Source: Adiantum capillus-veneris (Eukaryota > Streptophyta > Polypodiopsida > Polypodiales > Pteridaceae). Taken from it: DNA of 64,000 bases. The notes beneath the pieces were generated by a model. That model had not been told where the DNA came from. It saw only the letters and a list, made by a program, of their open reading frames with translations, and ran no database searches. The position numbers were made by a program, and so were the translations under genes. Below, in pieces: positions 35,641 through 47,459 of this stretch. Every line of letters begins with the position of its first letter. Within the stretch, counting starts at the first letter, position 1. The DNA lies in assembly GCA_014529385.2 (NCBI GenBank), contig CM043960.1, forward strand, positions 77,835,910 to 77,899,909, in the 5' to 3' direction.

Positions 35641-36715
35641 TGTCTCATCGCGTCCAAGCGGCGTATCTGTTGGATTTTGCAAAAAAAAAAAAACAATAAA
35701 ACAGCTTTCTGTAAGTATAAACATATAACTTATAAAAAAATACAACAAATAGAAAAGAGTAAACCCTAATATTAACCATGCTGCCGCGAGAACTCAGAAT
35801 GTCCATCAGGGCATTTAAGCCCTTCCTATCTACGTACTCGTGCTCGTACGGTGTGGGGTCACGTCCTGTCATTGACCAGTGTCAAAACATACAAAGAATC
35901 CATTATGTAAGAATTAAAAAACCCCTCAACCCTAAACTATCAAACATAAAGAGCAATGCGAAAACACTTACAAAATCGGCCTCAAATGATACCCACCCCG
36001 CAAGAACTCAGAATGTCCATCAGGACATTTAAGCCCTTCCTGCCTGCGTACTCGTGCTCGTACGGTGTGGGGTCACGTCCTGTCTCATCAACCACTGTCA
36101 AAACATACAAAGAATCCATTATGTTAGAATTTAAAAACCCCTGAACCCTAAACTATCAAACCTAAAGAGCAATGCAAAAACACTTACAAAATCGGCCTCA
36201 AATGATGCCACCCGTCGCTCCCCAAGTGGTGCGAGCTCCTTGCCTCTACTCGCGCTCTGGCTACCTCCTTAATTTGTTGCTTCCACTTATTGGGATTCTT
36301 GCGTGCTGCTTTCTTTGCATTCTTCCAATCTTCTTTGGCCAGCCAATCTTGTCTGTTCCACCCATGCTTAATTGCTTTTTGCACTTCAGAACTCTTGTGC
36401 TTGCAGTATTCGTGCATTCGAACCTTCATCAGGTCTTCATTGAAGCGGTCATCCCGTGTTGAAACGGGAAACTCGTCATGCAACATGCTAATGAATTTGT
36501 CTTTTAAATCACTTGGTACTTCACTCTAGGCGTTTAGTATATAGTGTCTGAACACCTGAGAGGAAAGACCGCGCATGCGCAAGATCCTTCATCATCTAAG
36601 ATGATGCCGCCACTGAAGTCGACGGAGTAAGGCAAGCCCTCTCGCCGGTGACGTGTGAACCTGGGTGTCCCGGCAGGGGTCTCTAGCGGCGTGTCAATGG
36701 GGGTACGGACAGACT
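35641..36715 (-). pseudogene. CACTA second gene (TnpA-like), with duplicated exon block
   Basis: Minus-strand exons can be read: 36715-36545 is Thr/Pro-rich (TPIDTPLETPAGTPRF); 36486-36184 is a basic helical segment (QKAIKHGWNRQDWLAKEDWK, NAKKAARKNPNKWKQ); a small exon reads ETGRDPTPYEHEY. The last exon ends GATTTT followed by the donor GTAAGT. That exon plus its intron is present twice in tandem (35788-36000 and 36001-36215). The layout fits the plant CACTA accessory gene with helical DNA-binding segments, but I do not recognise the exact family. A few stops interrupt the frames. Confidence 0.6.
35788..36215. repeat. Tandem duplication of ~213-bp exon/intron unit
   Basis: Two copies, 35788-36000 and 36001-36215, about 90 percent alike. 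Each includes the ETGRDPTPYEHEY exon and its splice donor. Confidence 0.9.
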
Positions 36716-37460
36716 ATACATGGCATAATAACTATAACAATGCTATGAATCTCTCTATGCAATTATTATTATAATGATTATTTATATGTCTACTTTGATT
36801 TGCAAACAATAAGATACATCAAATTTCATCTGCTACTAAAAAACAAACGAAAGCAATTAAATATATGATTGGTCATTTCATGCACTAATAATCTATCGTA
36901 ATACATAATGCACTCTCTGTATAAACCAATGCATGAACTAACACAAATAAATCTTCAATATAATCACTCAATTGGGGACTACTTGTACCCATTGAAGGAT
37001 TGTAGCCCACCACCCATGCAACCAATTCAATATATAAAAGCTATTTTAACCCAATCAAGGATTATGCTCTTAAATTGTAAATCAACTCAAATGCTTTATA
37101 TGCCCGTTACACTAGTAGAGGACATCCAACCCTTGACTATCGACTCGTCATTTACATATGTTCATCTTCTAAAACCAATTACAACCCTCATTTGGACCAA
37201 TGGCTTCTTCGCAATGAGCATGATTCTCCAAGTTTTCAGTTGTTTTGGTTTCGTACCTTTATGTCGGTAAACGAATTAAAACTTTTTAGAAGTGGTTACC
37301 GAATTAAAAATCACGTTCGGCCCAAAAAAAGGACTTGTGACTCTGTAACATTAGGTCAATTCACAAGGAGATGAAAATACCCGACACTCGGATACACTCC
37401 CCAAGGATTTGCCTAGCTAAAAGATCGGGGTTGCACACTATTTACTATATATAATTACTC

Positions 37461-37556
37461 TCGCCAGGATTTTTCATTTTCCCGACGGGCCCGTCGGGCT
37501 ACTACATATACCCGGCGGCCCCGCAGGGAAAATGAAAAAACCTGGAGGGCTAATCG
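37461..37556. repeat. Small GC-rich foldback sequence
   Basis: Imperfect inverted repeat of about 38-bp arms: CCAGGATTTTTCATTTTCCC facing GGGAAAATGAAAAAACCTGG. The inner part includes the perfect 18-bp palindrome CCCGACGGGCCCGTCGGG. It lies in the TNP2 3' region and looks like a tiny MITE. Confidence 0.75.
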
Positions 37557-37649
37557 GCTCTTTAGGTTTTTGCAGGTCAAAATCGAAGTCACGTTAACAG
37601 TTAACATGATCACGTGATTTTTTTATGTAAATACTAGAGTTATTTACGT

Positions 37650-39990
37650 AATTACCCAATCGTGATTACATTAATGAAATCCCTGACTCTCCATCCCACT
37701 CCAAGCGCAGTGCTCATTGTCCCTACTTGTGAGAACATACCTAGAGCATACATACTTGGAGTGGACGCAAAGACCATTAAATACAATGATGCAATGATGC
37801 ATATAGAAAGAAATGGACAAAAGGCCATGAATACAATTACGCCAGTGGAGGTCCGCACAAATCGAATGGTCTCTTTTACTTTGCGCTCTTGGGCTCCATT
37901 GAAAATCCATGGCGCTTTAGGGAGTTTTATCGATCCATCGGTTGCTATCTGCAGCTAATATTGCTCCATACGATCCACATTTCTAAGGTCAACCCTGGCT
38001 CCCAAAGTATCTTTCTTGCCGATCAGATGGTCCCATAGCAGATTACCCACATTCTTGAATATGTGCATTGGATCGAGCAAGTGATTGATCATGAGTCAGG
38101 GACAATATGGTAACTCGTACCATAGAGAGAGTCTCTTCATCCCTGGGGGCAAACGGTCATCACACATCTCCTTCTACTCTAACCATGCTTGTGCATACAT
38201 CCTCGGTGGCTCTCTTTCCAAAAATCCATCGCGTAACACATGATTCTCTGGAAGATACGCTTGATGACCTTCGTAGATTTGCTTCTTCAATGAGGGCGTC
38301 CGACATGCATTCAGTCTAGGTCCACATGTGACACATACTCTGTATCTGCTTGTTTGAATCCCTGCATGTATACACATGATAATAGATAAGCTTGAGAAAA
38401 ACCAAGATTTACAGTGTTTGACTTTAAGTGTAAGTCTGAGCATTCTGTTAGTCCAGGATAGTCACGCATGGTCCACATTAGGAGGCCTCTGATCAAAGCA
38501 TTCCATCGACCTGTGTGTCGGCTCATATCCACCACTTCTATGCCAATCCACAATTTTTGTATCTCTTCCAATAGTGGACGACGATACACATCCATATTCT
38601 CCACTTTATATCATCCCGGCACAATCAAGCTTAGCCATAGGTGCCCCTTCTTCGTAGTCAACCACGTGGGAATGTTGTAGTTGACGATGACAACGGGCCA
38701 TACACTGTAAGATGTTGATCTATGACCAAATGGATTTACGTCATCCGTAGCCAGGCCTATGTGCAAATTTCGAGCTTCCCTGGCAAAATCCGACCATGTT
38801 TCATCTATATGTTTCCAGGCTGCGCAATCTGCAGGAATCCGTAGCACACCATTCGAAGATTTATTCTCCTCATGCCATGATGCTAGGGCGGCCATGGACT
38901 TACATTTGAAGAAATGCTTGATGCAAGGAAGCAGAGGAAAATGTCGCATAACCTTTTGTAGATTTTTTGTTCCTTGGAGATCTACTCGATATCTCTCGGA
39001 ACCACATTTTGTACACTTCTCCATGTCTATGTATTCACCTCTGAACAGAATGCAGTCGTTAGGACAAGCATGGATCGAATTGTAATCCATCCCCATGTTT
39101 TGCAAGATCTTTCTTGCTTCCTCTCTAGAATTTGGCATCAGATTATCAGCTGGCAGTATGTGCTGTTTGAGCAATCTACACAACGAAAAAAATATGGTAC
39201 AATTGTGTAAAAATCTATCAGATCATTATACATCTAGAGTTTTTTATTAAAGTAAACACATTGTAATAGATCACCTGAAAAGCGTTGTGATGCTAGTGTC
39301 ACTCCATCCAAACTTTGTCTACATGTTGAGAAGAACCAGGAGCGCCTTTAATCTAGACACACGTGCTCCATCATACTGTAATGGCGTATCGGCTTAACTT
39401 TTCATATCATCATAGATAAGCCTTTTTGAATCCATGATCGTCTCGATCATTTCATCGATCTTGGGCTCAAACATTGCCTCGTTGGAAATGTGGTCTGCAT
39501 GATCATCCCCCGAGCTATCAGAGGCTACATCTTGTGGCATCACATATGCTGCTTGACCAAAGCGCCTGCAAACACGTCTATTGGGTTGCAAGATTGCTGC
39601 ATGTTGGCCAGCGTTAGAGTCTGACGAGTTATAATTGGCAAAAACTCGATCTATAATAGATGGATTGAACTCGCCAAATTTGCGAACCTGCTGCAAAGAA
39701 ACGTGTCTTGTCCGTCGCACAGCATGCTTGCATTGATTACAAGGACGTAAGATCCTCGTTGAGAGATAGGTGTTTCGATTGGATGGCCCCACATCCTCGT
39801 CACTACTCATAATGAGGGTAAAAACCTTAAAACGTGTCTTGTCCGTCGCACAGCATGCTTGCATTGATTACAAGGACGTAAGATCCTCGTTGAGAAATAG
39901 GTGTTTCGATTGGACGGCCCCACATCCTCGTCACTACTCATAATGAGGGTAAAAACCTTAAAACCTGGACAAAAAATTTAATATTCTATT
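37650..39990 (-). pseudogene. CACTA TNP2 transposase (Transposase_21 family)
   Basis: Minus-strand gene. The N-terminal exon (39864-39276) begins MSSDEDVGPSN and ends before a 100-bp intron (39176-39275, GT...AG). The next exon carries the family signature: MPNSREEARKILQNMGMDY, IHACPNDCILFRGEY, CTKCGSERY, STSYSVWPVVIVNYN and LSLIVPG, then after a TGA NMDVYRRPLLEEIQKLW. Later text, in shifted frames, includes CGPRLNACRT, IYEGHQAYLPENHVLRDGF, HLLDPMHIFKNVGNLLWDHL and KLPKAPWIFNGAQE. At least six stops or shifts are present. The C-terminal third is not recognisable. Confidence 0.85.
39701..39962. repeat. 131-bp tandem duplication over the TNP2 start
   Basis: Copies 39701-39831 and 39832-39962 differ at only a few bases. 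Each contains a start codon and the segment SSDEDVGPSNRNTY. Because 131 is not a multiple of three, the second copy places an upstream start in a different frame. Confidence 0.93.
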
Positions 39991-40005
39991 GGCATTCTCC
40001 GTCTT

Positions 40006-40012
<7 letters not shown>

Positions 40013-40050
<38 letters not shown>

Positions 40051-40626
40051 TCTTTGTTCACACTGTAAACTACCTCACATTCTCTAGTCATGTCCAATTC
40101 CCGCACACCTCGATCTAGAGGTGCACAGAGATCAAAATCACCAGGTTATAATCTCATCTTTATTGGTCAATGCCTATATTTGTGGGTACAAGAAATCTAC
40201 ACACCCACGTCTACATGATAGTGCATGTAGTGGACAAAACCCCTTTGCCTCTTCTCTAGCTGTAGCATTTCACAGCATCTTAACATCTTTTCACAGTAGA
40301 TCTTTGTTCGAGGGATTACTTAACACATTACATGTTGGCCTACAATCTGAGTGTCATGCCGTTGAAAGCTTTCCACCTTAAGGTCGCATCCGTAGAGAGG
40401 AAGAGAGGGATCACCGTTCGTCTAACTCTAATTTTTTTACCATAATCTCGAAGGTAGACTCTAATATAAAATCTCAATCCAAAATCTAATCTTAAATCTA
40501 ACCTAATTGAACATGTGGTGATTCGCTCCATTGAAGGGTAAAAGACATACCAATGGGGCTACTAGCTGCATAGATGTAAATGGGCCTCACTTCGTAACAC
40601 GATTTTAAATTTCAAATTTGTCGTTT

Positions 40627-40698
<72 letters not shown>

Positions 40699-41095
40699 AA
40701 ATCTAATGTAAATCTAAAAAAAGCTAGTCCATCAAACATAAATCTAGATCTAATTTAATCTTAAACTCAAAATAAACATAAATCTAATATAATCTAACGT
40801 AAATCTAAATCGAATGTAAATAAACCTAAATATAATCTAATGTAAATCTAACTCAAAATAAACATAAATCTAATGTAATCTAACTTAAATAAACCTAAAT
40901 CTAATCTAACATAAATCTAAATCTAACATTATCTTAAACTCAACATAAATATAAATCTAAATTTAATCTAACCTAATCTAATTTAAATTTTAACATAATC
41001 CCTTTCTCTCTTTGTTTTCTCCCCTTACCTCTCTCTTTTGTCTTCTCCCTCTCTCTCTCTCTCTCTTTGGTTTTTTATTCTCTCTCTCTTTCTCT
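40013..41095. repeat. (CT)n tracts and degenerate AATCTAA block
   Basis: (CT)n at 40013-40045, 40625-40695 and 41047-41095. Between 40430 and 40990 a loose repeat based on AAATCTAA/TAATCTAA dominates. No gene is seen. Confidence 0.8.
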
Positions 41096-41188
41096 TTGTT
41101 CAACAGGTCTTGAGTTCAACTCCTCGTCAGCTAGATCTTTAAGGTCTCTTGGGATAGTTTCCTACAATGTTAAAACTCTCTTCTTCTT

Positions 41189-41224
<36 letters not shown>

Positions 41225-41385
41225 CAATAAAAAGAGGAAAATGGTATAACCTTTCTATCACCCAAGTGTGGTAGATTGGGTATGATATTTCCCTCTTGAA
41301 TAATAGGTTTTGAGTTCAACTCCTCGCCAGCTAGATCTTTAAGGTCTCTTGGGATAGTTTCCTACGACGTTCAAACTCTCTTCTT

Positions 41386-41388
<3 letters not shown>

Positions 41389-41480
<92 letters not shown>
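41389..41480. repeat. (TG)n microsatellite, copia E insertion site
   Basis: About 92 bp of pure TG. The copia element begins one base beyond it, and TGTGCC resumes at its other end (46985). Confidence 0.95.
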
Positions 41481-41481
41481 A

Positions 41482-41668
41482 TGTTGGGGTATAAAGCCCA
41501 ATGTGGTCGCCCAGGTAAGTGGGCGGGCCGCCAGGTATGTACACATATTCTTTTGTAAAAACCTAATAAGAACTCACTATGCTCTACACATTACAGTAGA
41601 GCGAGTTCACCATATCGTCGTGCTCTTCCTCTCGCACTCTCTCTCGCGTCACACTTCATACTCCTTCA
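41482..41668 (+). repeat. 5' LTR of copia E
   Basis: 187 bp, TGTTGGGGTATAAAG...CTCCTTCA. Differs from the 3' LTR mainly by lacking CGCTC near its end. Confidence 0.93.
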
Positions 41669-41670
41669 AC

Positions 41671-41682
41671 TGGTATCAGAGC
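41671..41682 (+). promoter_or_regulatory. Met-tRNA primer-binding site of copia E
   Basis: TGGTATCAGAGC, an exact match to the standard initiator Met-tRNA primer site, 2 bases after the 5' LTR. Confidence 0.95.
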
Positions 41683-42765
41683 TCAGATCGAGGCTCGGGG
41701 CAGCATTTGCAGGTAGCCAGAGTCACCTGCTCAGATTGGAGTGAGATTCGACAGGCGAAGACACGGCCCAAATCTTGGGGAAAGCTTGAAGGGCTTGATG
41801 TTCTCAGAATTTCATTCTGAGGTCATCTCGGCCACCGTTCGGCTTCGACAAAGTTCTGCGCATGCCATTTTTGACTACATGGTCTCAGCGAGTGCAGATC
41901 CGACTCTGCAAATTTGGGGTTTTCGACCTACGACTGCAGGTGCTGAGGATATCGACACTCCTAGAGTGTTGATTTGTGGCTGTCTACACATCGAAGGACG
42001 GCTCACAGTTCTTGGAGGCGTGTCACATACGACACGGGTGCATCTACACACAGATTGTAGGCGACATCCACTAGTTCATCACGTAGCTTGTGTTTGCTGC
42101 TTGATATTCCAGATTTCATCCTGACATTGCAGGTACTTCCACATGGGATGTATTGTCAGAGATGATGTATGTCTGTTGAGGGTTTGCTAGCTGTGAGTCA
42201 CGCAGCAAACAACTGCCGCAGCGGTTACAACATACAGTGGGAAATTTGTGGATGTATGACTTTGTGGGAAGTCTATGTATTGTCAGATTTACTGCAGCCT
42301 TTGTTGAGGGTCGAGTGAGGTTTTATTGAGCTGGGGGATTCTCGAATGTTGAGATCCTTTCGGTGATACAGGTCTTGGAGCGATCCCTCGAGCACCCTTA
42401 GATAGGCAGCTAGGATGTATTGACTGTGAGTTAGACAGTTGGGATTGCATCTTTGCTTTACTGCTGTTGAGGCATTGTCGCAGTCTATGCTTACAGGACA
42501 GTGACAGGACAATGAGAGACAGTACAGGTGCAGGACAGGTTTACCCACAGCTTATAGTGTTAGAGAGATAGTGGTTTTTTGAGCTGTTTCTGGTCTGTTT
42601 TTGAGTACACCAGAGCCATTTTACAAAGGAGACTCTGCCAAAATTTTTGCAGAATTTGAAGCTTTCTTGGTTCATTTGACAGGTTGATATTGGTTCAGAG
42701 GTCATTTTTCAGGGGAAACTCTGCCGAATTTTTCCCAGGAAAGTAAACTACTCTGAAGCGTAGCT
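41683..42765 (+). other. Leader of copia E
   Basis: About 1.1 kb of non-coding leader between primer site and gag. No ORF with recognisable content. Confidence 0.5.
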
Positions 42766-44583
42766 ATGGATGGATCATAGGACACTGCTCTTTACAATAT
42801 CAAGAAACTGGATGGAACCAATTTCCCATTGTGGAAGAAGCAGATTTGGCACGTGTTGGTACAAAAGAAGCAGATAAAACCTATAAAGCTCAAGGGGATA
42901 AAACCAAAAGATATGGACGAAGATGAATGGAGCGAAATGGATGAATTGGCACTTTGTACCATTATGCTGACTTTGGCAGAAAGCGTTTACTTCAATGTAG
43001 TAGACGAGATGTCGGCTTATCAAGCATGGTTAAAGCTAAGTGATCTTTTTGAGAAGCAGAGTGTAGCTTCACAGGTATACTGGCTTAAGAAGCTTGTTGA
43101 CTTGAAGATGAAAGAAGGGACACCTATGTCCAATCATCTGAATGAATTCAACACAATCTACAGTCAATTGTCAGCTCAAGGTGTCAAGTTTGATGAACCT
43201 GTTAGAGCTATGTTCCTGTTGATCACATTGCTGGAAAGTTGGGACACTTTTCACACAGCTTTGAGTAATTATGCACCTCCAAATGGTTTGAACATAGCAG
43301 GTGTAGAATGAAATCTGCTTACTGAAGAAACCAATAGAAAGACAATGGACAAAGGCAAAGGAACAGCCTTAGTTGTCAGGGGAAGGACCAAAGAAAAGTA
43401 CAAAGGTGGAAAGAGGAATCAGTCTCGTAGCAAGTCCCGCAGTGCTAAAGGCAAGAGTGACATAGAATGCTACCATTGTGGCAAGAAGGGTCACATGAAA
43501 AGAGACTGCAGAGAATGGAAAGCAGAAAAAGGAAAAGAGAAAGATGAAGACCATGGTGAGAAGAACAAGTCCTCAGTGAAGATTCAAGAAATAAATGTGA
43601 CAAACACTGTTGCAGAGGATGACAGTCTAGTGTCAGGAGACATCTACTTCTTGAAGAATACAATGGACTCAGATCTTCTTACAGCATCTAATGGAAATGT
43701 ACTGAGTGACTGGATTATAGACTCAGGGGCATCACTTCATGTGTCTCCAAACAAGGAGTGGTTTACCTCTTATGTGACCACTAAAGATCATGTTTGGCTA
43801 GGCAATGGACAGACATGTGAGATCTTAGATGTTGGAGATGTTCAATTGAAGTTTCAGAATGGATCTTCTTTCACGCTGAAGAATGTGAGACATGTTTCCG
43901 CAATTACAAAGAGCTTGATCAGCACAGGTTTACTTGATGATGCTGGCTACGTCACCACTTTTGGACAGAACATGTGGAAGATATCCAAGGGTTCTATGAG
44001 AGTAGCACATGGAGTAAAGTCTGGAGGACTTTACATGATTTATGTATCAAATGTCTCTAAAAATGTAATCAATTTAACCGAGCAGCCGAACGTTTCTTTG
44101 TGGCATAGCCGGTTAGGACATATGTCCAAGAAGGGAATGAAAATCTTGTCTCGTTCTGGTTATTTTCCTGGCTTGTCATTTAATGATTTTGAATTCTGTG
44201 AACATTGTCTGTATGGTAAGCAAACACAACAGCTACATAAGCATAGAAGCAGTAGAAGAGATACCCAGTTGGCACTTGTTTATAGTGATTTGTGTGGACC
44301 TATGCCTAACCTATCTCTAGGGGGAGCTTCTTACTTTATGACATTTATAGATGATTACTCGAGGAAAGTATGGGTTTACTTTCTCAAGCACAAGGATGAA
44401 GCGTTTAGTGTTTTCAAAACGTTTGTGACACTTGTGGAGAATCAAAGTGGCAAGAAGCTTAAATGCTTACGCACTGACAATGGTGGAGAGTATGTTTCAA
44501 AGGCCTTTCAGGACTTTTGTGAGTCAAAAGGTATAAAACGTGCTTACTGCTCCTTACAATCCTCCTCAAAATGGTGTTGCTGA
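42766..44583 (+). pseudogene. Copia E: gag, zinc knuckle, protease and integrase start
   Basis: The start ATG at 42766 is followed by a TAG five codons in (42778). The frame then runs NIKKLDGTNFPLWKKQIW (copia gag), a TGA at 43309, the zinc knuckle CYHCGKKGHMKRDC, the protease DSGASLHVSPNKEW, the integrase zinc module WHSRLGHMSKKGM with CEHCLYGK, then YSDLCGPM and LRTDNGGEY, the first two catalytic residues. Near 44550 the frame slips by one base, and this ORF ends at 44583. Apart from the stops the text is well preserved. Confidence 0.9.
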
Positions 44584-46701
44584 GAGGATGAATAGGAACA
44601 TACAAGAGAAGGTCAGAAGTATGTTGTCTAATGCACAGCTGCCAAATGGGTTTTGGGCTGAAGCTGTATCAACAGCTGTTCATCTTATAAATAGATCTCC
44701 TAGCAAGGTTTTGCAGAAGGATTTAGTGGCAGAGATGGTATGGTCAGGCAAGGTGCCCTCATACAAGCATCTCAGAGTCTTTGGTTGTGAGGCATATACT
44801 CACGTTGCAAAGGAATTTAGGAACAAACTTGAGCCAAAGAGTAGACAGTGCATCTTTCTAGGCTATGGTAGTTCTGGTGAAATGGGGTACAGACTTTGGG
44901 ATCCCTAATCCAGAAAGGTTATCCGCAACAATGATGTTCAATTTAATGAAGCCAAATATCATTCTAAACCAGAGAGGGTTGAGGAGAGACAAAATCTCAG
45001 GGCTCAAGAGGAGCAAGGACAGGATAGAGTGGAACCATAGGTTGTGGCTGAGCCTGAGCCACCTATTGTGCGTAGATCTGGACGTATCACGCGACCTCCT
45101 AATAGGTTTGTTCCATCTATGAACTATGTCATGTTGGCTGATTGCAATGAGCCTTCATGTTACAAGGAGGCAGTGCAAATGAAGGACTCCGGGAATTGTC
45201 AATTGGCCATGCAGTCAGAGATGACAGCTCTGCATAAAAACCAGACATGGAAGCTAGTTAAATTACCACAGGGCAAAAAGGCTCTACCTTGTAAATGGGT
45301 TTATAGGTATAAGATCACCACTCATGATAGTCAACCAAAGTACAAAGCAAGGCTTGTTGCCAAGGGCTTTAAGCAAGAACAAGGCATTGACTTTGATGAA
45401 GTCTTCTCTCCGGTGGTCAAGATGACTACATTGAGATTCTTTCTTGCATTGGTTGCCATATTAGATTTGGTGTTGCACCAAATGGATGTCAAGACAGCAT
45501 TTTTGCATGGTGATTTAGATGTGGAAATTTACATGCAGCAGCCAGAAGGGTTTGTTGAGAAAGGCAAGGAAGATTGGGTATGCCAGTTGTTAAAGAGTCT
45601 TTATGGCTTAAAACAATCACCGAAGGCATGGTACCATAAATTCCACAAGTTTATGCTTTCTCAAGGCTACAAACGTAGTGAGTTCGATCACTGTCTATAT
45701 ACAAAGAAGGCTAAGGATGGTAGTTGGCTGATCCTTATTTTGTATGTGGATGACATGTTGATTGCTGGCAAGCACTTGGAAGAGATTTCAGCTTTGAAGT
45801 CAAAGATGGAAAAATCGTTTGACATGAAAGACATGGGTGAGGCAAGTCATATACTTGGTATGCGCATTGAGAGAGACAGATCACAGAAGTTGATTTGGTT
45901 ATCTCAAACAGAGTATATTGACAAGGTTTTGCAACGTTTCAATATGGAGAAGGGAAAGGCATTGAGTGTTCCATTGCCACCATATGTGAAACTTAGCAAA
46001 CAAGATTGTCCTGTGTCTGAGGAAGAACAAGCTGAAATGGATAAGATTCCATATGCGTCTTCAGTGGGTAGTTTGATGTATGTAATGATTGCTACTCGCC
46101 CAGACATTGCATTTGCAGTGGGAGTAGTAAGTCGATACATGTCAAACCTAGGCAAGAAACATTGGGAGGCAGTGAAACGAATATTGAGATACCTGAAAGC
46201 TACAAAGAGTATGCGTATATGCTATGGGAGTCAGGAGCTAAGTGTAAAGGGTTTTACAGACTCAGATTATGCAGGTGACTTAGACAACCGAAGGTCTATG
46301 TCAGGGTATGTCTTTACATTGGCTGGTGGAGCAGTATCATGGCGTTCTATATTACAAGATTGTGTTACTCGGTCTACTACAGAGGCTGAATATGTTGCAG
46401 CATCAGAGGCATGCAAAGAATCAATTTGGCTTAATCAACTAGTAACAGATTTGGGAATCAAAGAAGAGATGCCTGTGTTATATTGTGATAGTCAAAGTGC
46501 TATACAATTGGCTCGCAATCCAGTTTATCACTAAAAGAAAAAGCATGTGGATGTGAAGTATCATTTCATCAGAGAAATGCTCGAGGATAAGCAACTTTAT
46601 CTTGTCAAAGTTCACACCACAGAAAATCCTGCTGATCTACTTACAAAAGGACTTCCCTCAGAGAGCTTTGCGCATTTTCGCAAGCAGTTAGGTGTAGGGT
46701 A
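44540..46701 (+). pseudogene. Copia E: integrase end, reverse transcriptase and RNase H
   Basis: Continues the polyprotein in the next frame: PPQNGVAERMNRNI supplies the catalytic integrase Glu. After stops at 44906 and 45041 comes the RT: LVAKGFKQEQGIDFDEVFSP, MDVKTAFLHGDL, LYGLKQSPKAWY and an intact ILYVDDMLIAG. RNase H follows with FTDSDYAGD, STTEAEYVA and YCDSQSAI. A TAA at 46532 precedes the tail KKKHVDVKYHFIREML, which ends in NPADLLTKGLP and a TAG at 46699. The 496-codon RT/RNase H block is uninterrupted. Confidence 0.92.
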
Positions 46702-46791
46702 GTACATCACTTCTCTACATCTCTTGCATATTAGCTTGTATAGTAGCTTCTCTCACACTTAAAGTACCACATTGGACTTCAAGTGGGAGGT

Positions 46792-46983
46792 TGTTGGGGT
46801 ATAAAGCCCAATGTGGTCGCCCAGGTAAGTGGGCGGGCCGCCAGGTATGTACACATATTCTTTTGTAAAAACCTAATAAGAACTCACTATGCTCTACACA
46901 TTACAGTAGAGCGAGTTCACCATATCGTCGTGCTCTTCCTCTCGCACTCTCTCTCGCGTCACACTTCCGCTCATACTCCTTCA
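46792..46983 (+). repeat. 3' LTR of copia E
   Basis: 192 bp, preceded by the purine tract AAGTGGGAGGT. Almost identical to the 5' LTR apart from a 5-bp CGCTC insertion. Confidence 0.93.
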
Positions 46984-47344
46984 ATGTGTGCCAATAAAAA
47001 GAGGAAAATGGTATAACCTTTCTATCACCCAAGTGTGGTAGATTGGTTATGCCATTTCCCTCTTGAATAACAGGTCTTGAATTCAACTCTTCGTCGGCTA
47101 GATCTTTAAGGTCTCTTGGGATAGTTTCCTACAACGTCAAAACTCTCTTCTTCTTGGGTGTGTGTGTGTGTGTGCCAATAAAAAGAGAAAAATAGTATAA
47201 GCTTTCTATCACCCAAGTGTGGTAGATTGGTTATGTCATTTCCCTCTTAAATAACAGGTCTTGAGTTCAACTCCTCGTCGGCTAGATCTTTAAGGTCTCT
47301 TGGGATAGTTTCCTACGACGTTAAAACTCTCTTCTTCTTCTTCT

Positions 47345-47346
47345 CT

Positions 47347-47403
<57 letters not shown>

Positions 47404-47410
47404 AACACAA

Positions 47411-47459
<49 letters not shown>

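Larger units (their letters stand above)
41482..46983 (+). mobile_element. Ty1/copia retrotransposon E (young), nested in the CACTA element
   Basis: Complete plus-strand copia element with near-identical LTRs, a perfect Met-tRNA primer site, gag, zinc knuckle, protease, integrase, RT and RNase H with all main catalytic motifs. Damage is limited to one frame break near 44550 and several in-frame stops (42778, 43309, 44906, 45041, 46532). Expected target duplications cannot be checked because it lies in TG repeats. Confidence 0.93.
41101..47335. repeat. Four-copy SINE-like tandem array, split by copia E
   Basis: Units start at 41101, 41301, 47069 and 47252. Each reads AGGTCTTGAGTTCAACTCC, then GATCTTTAAGGTCTCTTGGG, a (TG)n tract, TGTGCCAATAAAAAGAG and AAGTGTGGTAGATTGGTTATG. 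The last segment resembles a tRNA A box and GGTCTTGAGTTCAACTCC resembles a B box, so the unit may be a tRNA-derived SINE. (TG)n length differs between units, from about 18 to over 90 bp. Copia E is inserted in the (TG)n of unit 2. Confidence 0.75.

Noticed and set aside
40430-40990. Interstitial telomere tract
   Set aside because: The unit lacks the CCCTAAA core and has no regular period.
41331-41820. Cys/Val-repeat ORF starting MCVCVC
   Set aside because: Product of the (TG)n microsatellite running into the copia E LTR.
41101-47335. CRISPR-like array from regularly repeated units
   Set aside because: The units are ~190 bp, adjacent, contain microsatellites and are split by a retrotransposon, in a plant genome.
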